NCBI GenBank assembly: GCA_005281725.1
Contig: SSBO01000009.1
Location: 6,758,303-6,822,302 of the forward strand
Length of the DNA stretch: 64,000 bases
Direction: 5' to 3'
Origin: Wuchereria bancrofti
Taxonomy: Eukaryota > Nematoda > Chromadorea > Rhabditida > Onchocercidae
In this document: positions 12,066 through 27,642 of the stretch, one piece after another
Numbering within the stretch: the stretch's first letter is position 1
Layout: every line of letters begins with the position of its first letter
The notes under the pieces: model-generated
Seen by the model: the letters and a program-made list of their open reading frames with translations, nothing else
Database searches by the model: none
Told to the model about the DNA's origin: nothing
Position numbers and translations under genes: made by a program

Positions 12066-15000
12066 TCAGCAACCTTGCACTTTGTCAAATCCGGCTTCCC
12101 AATCATAGGGAAATTCTTGCACCTGTAGCATCGATATTGCTTTCCTCATTAGCTAAAAAAAATTTGCAATAAAACTAGTCGGATAAAACAGCTTTCGAGC
12201 GATTCATTTCTTTTTTTTCTAATAACTTTAAATTCGATGAAGGTAATCTCTCTTCTCTTCTGGGTTACATCTTGTTGTTGAGGCACTTTTAAAACTATAT
12301 TTTATTGAAAAGAGAAATTCAAGGTTAATGTCCTTCAACAGATTTAATATCTCATAAATATACCAACCTTGTAAATTTTTTCATAATTTGGATTATCGTA
12401 AAACCGTAAGCTATCAATGTAATGTAAAATTTCGACATATTCTCGCGGACAACCACCCATAAGCTCCTGTAGACCCATTTCAAAACGACATCGCTCCTAC
12501 AACATGAAGCATTAGGCATATTGATAAATTCAGCTGATATTATAATTAGATAAGAATGAAGCTAAGCTCATGCAATGCGTAATTTAAAGGGTTCAATCAC
12601 CACAAAAGACATAAAATAATGAAAAATAAGGAGTGTATAAATCTCTTTAGTCTATTTATGTTTTATATCTTATCAATATTATGCATGGGATTACCCTCTC
12701 GCGAAGAAATCCAATTTTTATCAGAATTCAATCTCTGAATTTAGGAAAATCTGGTGTTTACTTCAAAATCTAGTCACTAGTTTGGATATATTTCAACGAT
12801 GTAAAGATGATCACTGAAGCTTTTTCCCTATTTTCGCTTATTTTTTAAAATGCACAAGTGCTGATGAGTATAATACTTTAAACATTGCTACTTCATCCTT
12901 TTTATCGTCTAACGAACGCCACGGAAGTGCACCACGTGTAATTTCAATTTGCTGATAGAGCCACGATTCAATATCATCTTTGCGACATGTTTCACGTCGT
13001 ATATGGCACGATAATGATGCGTATCGAATCGTACCACGAAATCCAGCTATCTGTATAATTCAAATTTATACGATTCTCAATGGTCAACTGATTAATTTAT
13101 AGAGATTGATAGCGCACAAATATGCACTAGACATGCATGCAAATGACATACATTTTCTCAATTTCCTCAAATTTTCCTCAAAGACGAATTTATTGCACTT
13201 CTAGCTATATATACATATTAATGGACAGTGAATAACTAGCTTTATTCAAAATGTTTCTTGGAAAATCATTTAATTGTGCATATCATTATCATTTTAGATG
13301 TTAACACTTCACTTCTTCATATTTGCCATCAATCACAATGCAATGCAGCACTAGTTACAGCAACTTGCATGGAAACTTGAAAATGATACCAAAAAGTGTC
13401 GAAAGTCTTAATCAGTTTAACATAATGAAATAGAACAGATAAACCAATTAAATATAACGTTTATCATATCCTTAAGTAAATGAAATTCCCTGCAAATCAA
13501 GCAAGAAGGTCACGTTAGGCTTAGACTTAGGCCTATTGATTTCACAAGACGAACAACAACTATCGTCTTCGACTACTTTATTTTCTTTTTCTTTTGCAGC
13601 ACATTCACACGCTTTAAATTCTAACAATTGATAGATACAACAAAAATAAAAGCCTATTAAAATATTGCGTAGATGATTCCCGCTATGACTCATAAACTAC
13701 TTTTTGTTAATTCTGTATAAATTTAAGCATTTTCATTGGAAGATTTAGTAAATGATATCTCAGAAATGCTTCTTTTTGCTCCATCAGTTGTTCTTTTTAG
13801 CTGGAATTACATTTCTAATATATGGTAATGTGATATGGAGGAATGCTAAGATTTGCTTGCATAATTATCAATTTGATTTGCTCGGGGGCCATTGCTGGAC
13901 TATCCGCGTGAAGAATTGATATTGATCCAGGGTTTACTGCCCTAAGGAAAGTAAAAGCTTCCGCTCCACGCAGCTCACCAACTACTATCCTATCTGGCCT
14001 TAAACGTAAGCATGCTTCTTTATACAAACACATGTCATGTAATGTATTTAGCCTCGTCTCATCGCTATTTCTTCTTCTGTCCCCATTCTTCCCATTAGAG
14101 TATTATCCAATATTTCTTTCTTTCTTTTCTTCTTCAATTAAAACTTTAGTCATTTTAGTGTCGATAAAGCCAGGAGCATGTAATTTACTGTTATATTGCG
14201 ACTTGCAACTTCTTTTCCTATATAATTATTGAGGAAGACTTTGCCTAATAATACTGATAAAAAAATAATTGTTTGTACTTGCAATACTGACTACTGAAGT
14301 CTTTATTTCTTCTACAAGGATTGTCTCATCACGAAATTTCATGCTGTATGTCTGATAAAGATGGCTTGGAGTAGTTTTGAACCTTGAATTTGGCTTTCAC
14401 ATATCAAAAGCTATTTCACAAACCTTTCTCGGAGGTCGGAACCGTCCATGTTCATCTAAATAGCTTCGGCACATCCCAAAGTCCAATATGTAAATTCGTC
14501 GTAAATTATCAAGTTTTCCACGACCCGTTGCGTAATTACTTGGTTTAATATCACTGAAATATTAATTATACTATCATTTTGCTCATGTCTGAGCATCTAA
14601 GTGATGGAGACTTGAGAAACCTGATTTCCTTATGTGATAATGATAACTGTAAATAACAGAAATTCTTGCTCGTTCTAGAAATTCAGTTATAAAATATTCG
14701 TTTATTAAAAAAAAAAAAAAAAAATTGAACGTTAAACAAGAAATAGTGCTATGAAAAGAATATTTGTCGTACGGTAGGACTAATTTTGGGATTAAACTAT
14801 TTTCACACTAGGCTTCAAGTTTTTCGAAAATGCAGAGCGGAAGACCGATGCAAAAATCCAATAGCGTGAAGTTCTTCAATTGCTTCCAAACACTGAATTC
14901 CAACAGATAGTGCACAACCCATGGAAAATTTTTGCCCGGGTAACTCTTTCCTTATATCCTTCAAATAGGGATGTCGGATATATGATGAATTAGGAATAGC

Positions 15001-15880
15001 AAAGAATCTCTTCCCGTAAAGAATATTGTTTACTACGAATAATTAATATAAAGAGGTAATCAATATAATCAATTAATTAATATGAATAAGTTGGGATATA
15101 GTTGGCAGTATATTGCCAGTCTAGCTGATTAACTTTAAAATCAATTATAAATCAGATATAGTTTTGAATGATTGCCAGTGAAGGATTGTAATTAAGTTTT
15201 ATCAATATTACTGTTATCCGCGATACCTCAGAGACCGGAGAGCTATCTCTTCTAGTTTTGTAGACATACCTGTAAACAAGGTCCAAGTAGTGTCATCACC
15301 AGATATAAGCATTTTTTATAGATGCCTGTATCTTCGCATATACAGAAATGCTTACTTTTTCGTTCATTCGCTAATTTAAGCACATAAACTTCCATTTTTA
15401 ACAACTATAATCATTCATGCTATCAAGAGAAAGAGAGAGAGAGAGAGAAGCCAAAGTATATTATCCTATCAACAATAATGTGCATTGTGAATATTCCACT
15501 ATTTTTGCAAACATAATCTGGACGTGATGATATGCTAAAAGTTCAGAAATGTACTACAGTTCCGTTCACAGAAATATATATATATAAGCAGTAAACGTCG
15601 CCAGAAATCTATCTCATCTTTTTCTAAAGCTAACAAGCTTACTTTAACTTTCTCCTTTAAACTTTCTGTTTTTAGTGCATAAATTTCGTTTCCCCTTGAT
15701 ACCTGCAAAGTAAAATTGCTCTAATTTGAGGAATTGTGAAGTAAACAATCACAAGAAAGAATGTCGATGAATTTTCATAGCAACCTTATAGACTGATCCA
15801 AAACCGCCCTCGCCAAGTTTTTCAACAACAGTCCATTGATCGATCTTCTCACCTGATTGCAACCTAATAATGTCCGCCAT
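12066..15880 (-). CDS. Casein kinase 1 / tau-tubulin kinase-like protein kinase
   Basis: Eight exons join in phase: 15785..15880, 15643..15702, 15270..15404, 14846..14958, 14424..14553, 12892..13050, 12368..12496, 12066..12152, giving 302 aa, essentially a bare catalytic domain. Visible motifs: glycine loop GEGGFGSVYK, ATP-binding Lys in YALKTE, LLKMEVYVLK, KHFCICEDTG, CLEAIEELHAIGFLHRDIKP with catalytic HRD, ILDFGM (DFG), and FRGTIRYASL of the activation/P+1 region. The C-terminus carries the TTBK-type YDWE. All catalytic residues are present, so it should be an active Ser/Thr kinase. This family is greatly expanded in nematodes, often with germline or sperm expression (family knowledge, not seen here). 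Intron 5 (13051-14423) is the largest and contains Wolbachia-like remnants in the same orientation. The gene is head-to-head with asparaginyl-tRNA synthetase, 519 bp apart. Confidence 0.92.
13472..13693 (-). other. 73-codon ORF just downstream of virB11 remnant; possible next operon gene or unrelated
   Basis: An ATG-started frame (MSHSGNHLRNILIGFYFCC) begins 29 bases after the stop of the virB11 remnant, on the same strand. In Wolbachia virD4 follows virB11, so the start could be the 5' end of a transferred virD4. The later part is Cys/Lys/Glu-rich (EDDSCCSSCEINRPK) and does not look like VirD4 to me. It also ends at an acceptor-like TTGATTTGCAG, so it may be chance intron sequence. Confidence 0.3.
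13723..14042 (-). pseudogene. virB11: Wolbachia-like virB11 (type IV secretion ATPase) C-terminal remnant in kinase intron
   Basis: The frame at 13815-14033 reads EACLRLRPDRIVVGELRG, then AEAFTFLRAVN, PGSIS and LHADSPAM. These are the Asp-box and His-box region of VirB11, the hexameric ATPase that powers type IV secretion and is encoded in the Wolbachia virB8-D4 operon. Where the family has Thr-Gly-His before PGS, three residues are missing. After PPYHITIY the frame stops, but the C-terminus continues in other frames: YIRNVI in one, and RTTDGAKRSISEISFTKSS to a TAA at 13723 in another. Thus at least two frameshifts and deletions separate pieces of one ancestral gene. The N-terminal half with Walker A is absent. 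It lies wholly inside intron 5 of the kinase gene, in the same direction. This is a dead insertion of bacterial origin, not a functioning gene. Confidence 0.87.
14060..14216 (-). pseudogene. fabG: Wolbachia-like fabG (3-oxoacyl-ACP reductase) C-terminal remnant
   Basis: Directly upstream of the virB11 remnant on the same strand, three shifted frames spell consecutive parts of a FabG-type short-chain dehydrogenase: KEVASRNITVN (14183-14216), APGFIDTKMTKVL (about 14140-14178) and ILDNTLMGRMGTEEEIAM (about 14060-14113). In the family this is the segment after the catalytic Tyr-x-x-x-Lys helix, running into the substrate-binding APG..DT and MGR.G.PEE region. Frameshifts lie between the pieces, the catalytic half is missing or unrecognisable, and homology stops at EEIAM, where virB11-like sequence takes over within about 30 bases. 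Bacterial origin is inferred from the match and from its position beside virB11. Confidence 0.75.
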
Positions 15881-16399
15881 CCGATCGTCTGCATGAAGAT
15901 ATAGTAAATAATGAAGAACTTTGCTGGAATGACTTTTTCTTTATTATTTTATTGTGGAGAGAAACATTATCAGTAATATGTAAATTTAATGAATTATTAA
16001 TTATAGCGTATGTTCTTGGAATGATACAACTTAACTCATACTATATATTTTGTTCCAACCTCAATACTATTGTTACATCCTGTATTGAAGAGATTGCAAT
16101 TTGCGTAGCATGCAACTTGGTCTCCCGCAATAAAAATAACATGGGATGTTGGTTGGTCTGTGTAGGGAAGATATATTTGTACATGTGACCTTTTGGTAGC
16201 TGTAAATTAAGTCGATCTGAGATATTAGGAAGGAAGAATGATCTGTTGCTAAAAAATTTGTAATGATAAGGCAGTTCATTGAAATGAGCAGTTCTCTTTG
16301 AATCATTGCGTAACGATGTTAACATTTGTTATTGCCTTTAAATGATTAGTTATTTAAATATGCTATTTTTAAGGCAGTTAATAGAGGAAGGTTGATGTA
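15881..16399. promoter_or_regulatory. Bidirectional intergenic region between kinase and asparaginyl-tRNA synthetase
   Basis: The two start codons face away from each other across 519 bp, so this interval must hold both promoters (inference from geometry). No TATA box or trans-splice acceptor can be assigned confidently. Overlapping open frames on both strands (16041-16325) have no recognisable protein content. Confidence 0.45.
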
Positions 16400-20449
<4,050 letters not shown>

Positions 20450-20675
20450 ATATCATTTGGAAACTTACTTTCTCGTGATTAAGTGAAAAGAAAGACAATG
20501 ACACCTTGAATTGTTAAAGTCTTTGTACCGTTTTCTGCTTCTCACTGATTGTGATGAGCTGTGCTGTTGAAAAATATTTCATATAAATTATATAAGTCAT
20601 TGCAGAAGTTGATTTTGTTGTTATCACTAATTTTTTTTTAGCTTTTGTTTTTTTTTGCTTTTTTTTTTATAATGT

Positions 20676-20681
20676 AATAAA
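20676..20681 (+). terminator. Polyadenylation signal AATAAA of asparaginyl-tRNA synthetase
   Basis: A canonical AATAAA lies 227 bases after the stop codon, preceded by T-rich tracts, on the coding strand. Confidence 0.6.
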
Positions 20682-20854
20682 CATATTACAGTAACTTGTG
20701 CCGTTATATGCTTGTATAATTCATCTAGTTCCTCCAGCATATATGTATCAGAAATGATGGATATTGCACAAATAGGAAAACAAACCTTTAACGATGTCAT
20801 TCTTACAACTAATAATCATTAAGGTGATCTAATAATTGTTGAGATGACATTAAT

Positions 20855-20893
20855 ACAATTCACCTTAAGTACTTTTGATCTCTCGTCCTGAAC
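20855..20893 (+). repeat. 39-bp dispersed repeat, copy 2
   Basis: Same sequence as 10914-10952 with 2 mismatches (ACAATTCACCTTAAGTACT to CTGAAC). This copy sits 110 bp upstream of the ARMT1 start codon. Confidence 0.7.
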
Positions 20894-21002
20894 TAGTTTT
20901 TGGATCTCGAAAGGTTCTTATAGGTGTCCCTCATAACGGTCATTGTAAAATTGTTCCAGAATTGTTTTCATAAGAATAGCTCCAGTTTTTCTCACTTCAA
21001 TA

Positions 21003-24000
21003 ATGCCACCGGTTCCAAGTATTCCTCCTGCTTTAACTGGTAGCAAGGAAGGGTATGTTTTTATAGCCTTTTCAATTTTTTATTTGAAGTGAAGTTCTCA
21101 TATGATTCTGGCTTCATTCCATTAAATATTGCTGACCAGAAATCCTCTTGTAGCATTATCTTAGGTTCTCTAGCTTATTTGTTTAAAAAGATTTCTTAAC
21201 ATTTCTGAGATGATGATGGTTCCTGCTTTGAGGACATTCGCATTTTTAACGGTTCGCGATCGTTGGCCGAAGATATTGGGTAAAATTGTGGACCAAGTGC
21301 ATCGGTATCGACATGCTCATATTGCTGTTCATGGCGAGGTTGTTTAACTTTTTATTTCCTTAGTATTCATGCTTAATGGAATTATTAGCAAGGTTACCTG
21401 ACATATATGACCTTTTTAATTATGTTATTTTCTTTTTTGGAAAAGGGAACAGTACCTGCTGCAGTTATATATGGCATATGGTTCCTTAAAAAGTTAGTAG
21501 AAATTATTCTTATGTGTTCTTTTTTATCACCTTTATATAATGTTTATTTGCAAAGCACCGTTATCGAAGAACGACATAAAATGTGCATGTTGGGAAAATT
21601 TTTAGTATTTTGTGCTTGTTGCTGTTATTGTTGTAATTTCATAATATCGACAATAGCTTTATTGGTCTTCTGCAATTTCGTATCGTATCACGCATATAAA
21701 ATAATAGAAGGAAATGAACGAGCTGAATATGAAATTATACCAATAAGTCACTGAATGTTCGCCAAGTTGTCTACCTTCTCTCCATCAACGTTTGTTGAAA
21801 GTGAACTGAGTGTGTGTTCAGACCAACCGAGTCAAAGCTTGTAGTATCCAAAAACTGAGCTCAGGCAAAGGTTTCAACTTCTTACATAGTGCAAATGGCT
21901 TGCAACAAAGCGCACATCATTACAGTGAGTAAACAGCTGTCATAAAGTTGAAACAGTTTTATGTTTGTCTAAGGAATATTTAAATAAGACAGTTTTTAAT
22001 CTGCAAATTCTATTTTATGCATTTAATACAAAATTTGATTATGTTTCGACTTATTAAAAGTATTTCGGTTTTCTGACATACGTTGATTACTCTTCACATA
22101 GTGTTGGTTGATTTACAACATTACATCATTTACTCAAATGAGTGACTGTTAAACTGAAAAATATAATATTTTGAAGATATAATATGAAAGATATAATATC
22201 TATAATATTTTGACATTACAAGTAGATTTGGTTTATAACAACGAAAATTAGAATTTACAACTTTTTAAGAATCGAATATAAGTTTGACTCTTGAGTTGGA
22301 AAACCTGAGCAATAAACTTTTGACAGATTGTAATATCCTAGATAAGGCACATAAATACAACATTTGGTTATGTTTCGACTTATTAGAAGTATTTCGGTTT
22401 TCTAACATACGTTGATTACATTTTTCGGCATCGCTCTCACATGTATTCAATATCCTTATTTTAATCTCCTTATGATTTAGTTTATGATAAGGCATGAAGT
22501 ACTTGTGTACTTATGCCTATGAGGGAATCGCGGATAGATTTTTAGAATTTCAGGAAACAGGGAACATATGAGTCCAATTACTTTGACCGGAGGAATAGAT
22601 GTGATTTCAACTTTTCTAGATTGCGTTGTACATTAACAAAGGCTAGGTAGATACCTTCACTGTCGGACAGGTATCAAGTTAAAAGCCAAACGGTGAAAAC
22701 CAAATCAGCCTTTGATCACTGTAAAGAAAGAAAGGGTATATATTTATATAGTTCTGTTAAAGCGATAAAGAAAGTTTAGCAGGAATGAAATTATACCTGG
22801 AAATCGGAATTACATTTTGAGAGCAACTAGAGTTGTTGGTATTCTTTCATACTCATGCATGTTCTATATTATGTACTCACTAAACAACTATCAAACTTTT
22901 TTATTGTTTGATTTGAATATAATTTTGTTTCAATTATTAGTGGAAAAGTTATGACTCAAAAAATTGTCTCTCTATGTATGTTCTCACTCAACCCTGCATC
23001 AAATTTGGTATGCAGTTGCCTCCTATTTGAATTTTACTACAGTTTTTTTTTTAATATGACTGTTTTAAGTTTCTGTTATATTATATTCTTATTTCAGGTG
23101 GGCGAGAAAGATATTAAGTGGATCCTCAGTCAACTGTCTGAGTTATCTTATCTTGTCTCCACGGACAAACCATTACAAGATCTTAGTGACCATGGAGAAA
23201 ACGTTAGTATTTGGAATGAAGAATTGAGAGAATTGCGAATCAAGGTGCTTTTATAAAGTCTGTATAGCTACAAAATATTTTTCATTTCATTATTTTATTA
23301 CCCATTAATTTTATCTCTCGTTCCAAGAACTGCTTTTTTTTTTACTTTAAAGTTTTTTTTTTCCATAATTCTGACTCAGTGCGTAAGAGTTAACAAATAA
23401 TGTTACTTGCAAGCGACCTGGAAAGCACGATAAGAATAGAACACCTGATATTATTTTATGAGGTACAGGACCGTTTATGAAATGCTGAACTACAATTTGC
23501 AAAATCTAGTTCTAGAAAATAATACTTAGTAGATTGTATTTTACCTTTTACTCATAGAATGGATTAGAGAACAAACAGATATGTCATTTCAGAAAGGTAC
23601 AGAACAAGTGACTTGGTATCGTTGTGATTGGTTGTTTGCTGAATGTTTTTTATATAGGCAAATAATGAGTTTGTTTTTAAAAACAACAACACTAAAACAA
23701 TTTGATCCATTCGCATCACAAAAACAAAGCTCTTTTATTGGTTGGTGAGTATTTTATTTTATTTTTGCTTGTCATAAGCAGTATTCTCGTATTATGCAAT
23801 CGTACCGTTATCGAGTTTTGGTGAGTGGGCAGTTGCACGTTTTATAGAATGATCAAGTTCTAGTCATTTCGTATAAAAAGACTGATGCAGTTTCTATAAC
23901 ATATATAATTAATTTCAGCATTGATACGATTAGTATACTTGCAAAACGTATGGAAGAAATGGCATCAGAAACAGCAAAAGTTGATTATGACGTAATTTCT

Positions 24001-25680
24001 TATTTTTTCCAGGTATAGCTTTGGTATCAAAACTAAAAACCTTGAAATTTAAAATCTCACTTTTCAAGTTGAATTTTTTTTTTCATGCAGTTGTGTTTAT
24101 GGGGAAATACATGTGATTTATCGCTTTCGTGTGGTGAACGCGTTGCGTCGTTGCCCCTTTTGGATATGGTTGACCATCTGGCCGATAAAATCTTATGTAA
24201 TCAGCTTAGTGAAATTGATCGTATTTTAAGGTAATTCATTAGTATGCGAGAGATTTTCACATTATTAATTTTTAAGTTTTCACATTAGCAATAAATCGGA
24301 GTTTTTGGGAATTATCTTATTTTTCACCATACTTTTTCTTTTGGAAAACGATGAGCTTCAGAAATGGTGAAGTGGAACGTGTAGATATAGTTCTTGATAA
24401 TTCTGGTCTCGAACTTTTCGCTGATTTAGCAGTTGCAGAATTATTAATTAGCAAGTGCGGTGTAAAGAATGTTGTTTTTCACGGAAAGGTTCGTGCTTTC
24501 ATAAAGTTTTTACTGGTAAATTGGAAAAATTGAGAATTCTGCACAACATGAGCACTTTTTATGAATTCTGGGTCATTAATTTGTCTTTTGTTCTAGCAGT
24601 TTTTTTTTTGCGCTTCTTCATATCTGTTAAAAAATCATGAAATCGTAAAACTTATAAACTCCTGGTTTAAAGATATCATTGACTTTAACTCAAAAAATGA
24701 GGCTATCCCGCTTAATCATCTAAACAGCGGAATCACTCTTCCATTGTTTTTATTCATATTGTCATTATTATTCCGGATTAGACTTAACAAATTTTCACAG
24801 TAATTATATATATATATATAAATTTTTGTTTGCAGAGTATGCCATGGTTTGTGTCGGACGTTACCAGTATCGATTTCAACTGGACAGTCGAAATGCTAAT
24901 TGCTAATTCGGACTATTTGTTGAAAAATTTTGGTGTGAAATGTTCACAGAGATTATCTGATGTATGATTCTTCGATCTTGCATATTTGTATTACATTCTC
25001 CTAGTGTTTCTTAAACAAAATATATGGAGCAAACTGGTAATAATATTTTGGCTTTGCTTTAATCTCTGTTAAAAATACTTAATCTCTGTTAAAAACTGGA
25101 GAAGAGAAAAATCTCAAAATTACAATTCCGATCCTTTTTTAGGGTGAATTTGTTTTCCAAAGTCATTATTTCTGGACTCTTCCATATCCATATTACTTAA
25201 TGGCTGAGAAGGCTCCAGATCTTCACAATGAATTATCGCAATCGTCATTAATCATTTTTAAAGGTGATTATAACTACAGAAAGTTGGTTAGCGATCTAGA
25301 ATGGCCACAGGATACTCCTTTCAAAGTAATTCTTTTTGTTAATTTCTTTATTCTTCAATATGTTAATAAGGTGGACAAAAGTATTTGTTAGAAGATTGGC
25401 CACTGCATGTCAGGGAGATTAATAAAAGTCAGTAGTGAAGATATCGACACATATTTGCTGATTATTCCCAACATGAAATCATCTTTGTGTCTCAGTCATG
25501 TAATTTCAGATAGCTTTACGAGGTTTCGGTCCAGCACCAATTTTGGTGCTTCGTACTATAAAAGCAGAAACGGTGGCAGGACTAAGTTCAAATGTGATTG
25601 ACGATTTACGGAAGAAATATGGTAGCAATAAGATTTGGATGACAACGGGAGAATATGCTGTTGCACAGTTCGCGAGATGA
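21003..25680 (+). CDS. ARMT1: ARMT1-like DUF89 damage-control phosphatase / acidic-residue methyltransferase
   Basis: Ten exons join in phase: 21003..21052, 21233..21338, 23098..23244, 23593..23744, 23919..24012, 24091..24230, 24362..24488, 24836..24961, 25143..25325, 25510..25680, giving 431 aa versus about 440 in vertebrates. Family-defining segments: GTFAFLTVRDRWPKIL, YRCDWLFAECFLYRQI, LWGNTCDLSLSCGE, the metal-site VLDNSGLELFADL, MPWFVSDVTSIDFNW, HYFWTLPYPYYLMAE, IIFKGDYNYRKLVSDLEWP, GFGPAPILVLRTIKAE and the terminal WMTTGEYAVAQFAR. DUF89 proteins are metal-dependent phosphatases acting on reactive phosphometabolites; human ARMT1 was also reported to methylate acidic residues of PCNA. The first splice (GG|G) keeps the length equal to human ARMT1 between LTG and FAFLTV. 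The C-terminus is a few residues shorter than in vertebrates. Intron 2 (21339-23097) is long and contains another ORF and a direct repeat. Confidence 0.95.
21407..21754 (+). CDS. 115-codon membrane-protein ORF inside ARMT1 intron 2
   Basis: An ATG-started frame with no stop for 115 codons, on the same strand as ARMT1. It has at least two strongly hydrophobic stretches: VEIILMCSFLSPLYNVYL, and a Cys-rich one, FLVFCACCCYCCNFIIST running into IALLVFCNFVSYHAY. The hydrophilic tail ends YEIIPISH. It is unusually long for AT-rich intron sequence. It could be a nested one-exon gene, or a terminal alternative exon of ARMT1: an acceptor-like GGAAAAG precedes GGAACAGTA in the frame that ARMT1 exon 2 leaves (phase 0), which would give a truncated, membrane-anchored ARMT1 N-terminus. 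I do not recognise the family. Confidence 0.5.
   Translation: MTFLIMLFSFLEKGTVPAAVIYGIWFLKKLVEIILMCSFLSPLYNVYLQSTVIEERHKMCMLGKFLVFCACCCYCCNFIISTIALLVFCNFVSYHAYKIIEGNERAEYEIIPISH
22027..22090 (+). repeat. 64-bp direct repeat, copy A
   Basis: Matches 22356-22419 at 60 of 64 positions, including TATGTTTCGACTTATTA and CATACGTTGATTAC, spaced 329 bp apart in ARMT1 intron 2. Confidence 0.75.
22356..22419 (+). repeat. 64-bp direct repeat, copy B
   Basis: Second copy of the repeat at 22027-22090, 4 mismatches. Both copies end in CATACGTTGATTAC. Confidence 0.75.
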
Positions 25681-27615
25681 TTCCTTCTTTTCTGTCATTA
25701 TCACTTCATAGTTCTTTAATCAGTTCAGAGCTCCAGCAAATCCTAATAAGAGCCTTTGGTTTTGGTTTCTGTATTCTATTGGATTGAACTAGACTAAATG
25801 TAGTTAGCAAAGATTTACAAGGAGACAAAAAATTATTAAAATTAGGAATTAATTGAAAAATACCGGGAAATTTTAAAATTTCAATTCCTGCTAGCGTGAA
25901 TCAAATTACTTTAGAAAAAAAGAGTTAGGCTTCAATTTATTAGTACATATTGGGCAGTTCCTTAACGTGGTTTCAATTAATATACCCACTATATCTCTGG
26001 AACTCAATTCCCAGTACTTGAAAGTTCTTACTTGCAGAATTTTGTTTGCTTAAATACCATTTAACATCTTTCTCAAATTTCATTAAACTGCAATGTGGTT
26101 ATTGAATAAATTATACGCAGTCTCTTTATTCGCGGTGACGTTAGTCAATGCAAAAAGGACAAGGAGGAACAATTTGAAGATGGTTTGAATCAACTTTAGA
26201 ATATGATATATTCTATATGAGAGGAAGCATCTCTGGAAATCTTTCGATAAAAATTGATCACCACAGTTTGTCGATGGAGTAAATATGGCACCTGCGCAAG
26301 AATAAGTGTGCTAACCTCTCAGAAGAGGCAAGTGACTCCTCACCAAAAGTAACTTTTGTTTGTGGCAAATCATGCAGAATGTTATGTGGACTGCAATCTC
26401 TCTACTACAAAATTTTGGCTTTGAAACAAGAAATATATGGAGAAAGGGACTTACTTCAGAATGACATTAAAATTTATTAAAAAATTACACACAAGTATAA
26501 AGAGCGCAAAGGTGTGTGAATTTAGATCGGTTTGTGCAAAAATTCCACAAATCTACAAATACCCATCTTTTCTCCAGTAGTCGTTTTCCGGTCCATTTCT
26601 TTGTTGATAAGCTTCACCGGCTCATTCTATCATACTAGTGTTATTTTCAGAAAGAAAAAATGACTGATTGGGTTGATCTTTCGCCTCTTCTTGTTAGAGC
26701 CCATTTTGTTTGTAATTATGTTTGAGCAAACTACTAAAGAAGGTGATAGCATCATTAACTGTAAACAGTGTTATCAATTCATTCGCGGAACTATGAAGTA
26801 ACATTGAAGTCATTCCGTCTTTTTCCATTTTCCTTTTTTATTAATATTTTCAGTAAAATTTAAGGTTATTAGTGCCTTAATCAATTTCATAAGACAGTAG
26901 GGGAAAGATTAGTAGTACCCAATAAGCATGCAATTTTTGTCAGTGTTAAAAATAAATTGACCTGAATTGTTAAGTTTTGATCAGTGTATTTTAGTTTTTT
27001 GAAAACAACAAAAAAAAGTTTGATCAGGTTTAGTGGTCAAATTTCCGATAGCTCCAAACATGATGATAATCTGTCGAAAGCATATAGTGGTTATTAAAGA
27101 ACAAATAGATTACTACTGGCCATGTTATCAAAAAAGAAGCACAATTTATACATAGTTTCAGTGATGATTAAAAAAAAAAAAGCATTTGTAATCTGTCATA
27201 TAATATCAGATAAATTATGTGTAATTTATTTACGTCTCTCAGCTGTCAGTGTCATAAGAAACCAGTGTTTCTTTATTAATGTACTTCATAGATTCATCAT
27301 ATTTCTTCAGTATTTGGTGATTTTGTAAGTGATAGAAGTGTACCATATTTATGGAAAAATTAATTCATCCATTTACAATTCATTTCTTAGGTTGAAATAA
27401 AATTTAGTTCAATTATTGCTTTTACTTCATGACATTAGTTGTTGACAGGGGAAGTGTCATTTAATATGCATGCTTGCAAGGATTAGCCCAATGCGTCAAT
27501 ATTTCTTTTCAGCGTTTTTTTCTTTCTTTTAGAAAAAAGAGGTACATTAAAATGGGATGTGGAAAAGAGAAGAAAAGAAGAATGAATGGCGAGAGTGGAA
27601 AAAGTGTGGAGAAAG

Positions 27616-27642
27616 GATGATGATGATGATGATGATGATGAT
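27616..27642 (+). repeat. (GAT)9 trinucleotide microsatellite
   Basis: Nine uninterrupted GAT units; a run of Asp or His codons on either strand is a by-product. Confidence 0.85.

Noticed and set aside
16041..16325. Overlapping frames of 94 and 77 codons between kinase and asparaginyl-tRNA synthetase
   Set aside because: Two different frames over the same bases, both without protein-like features; the interval is better explained as a bidirectional promoter.
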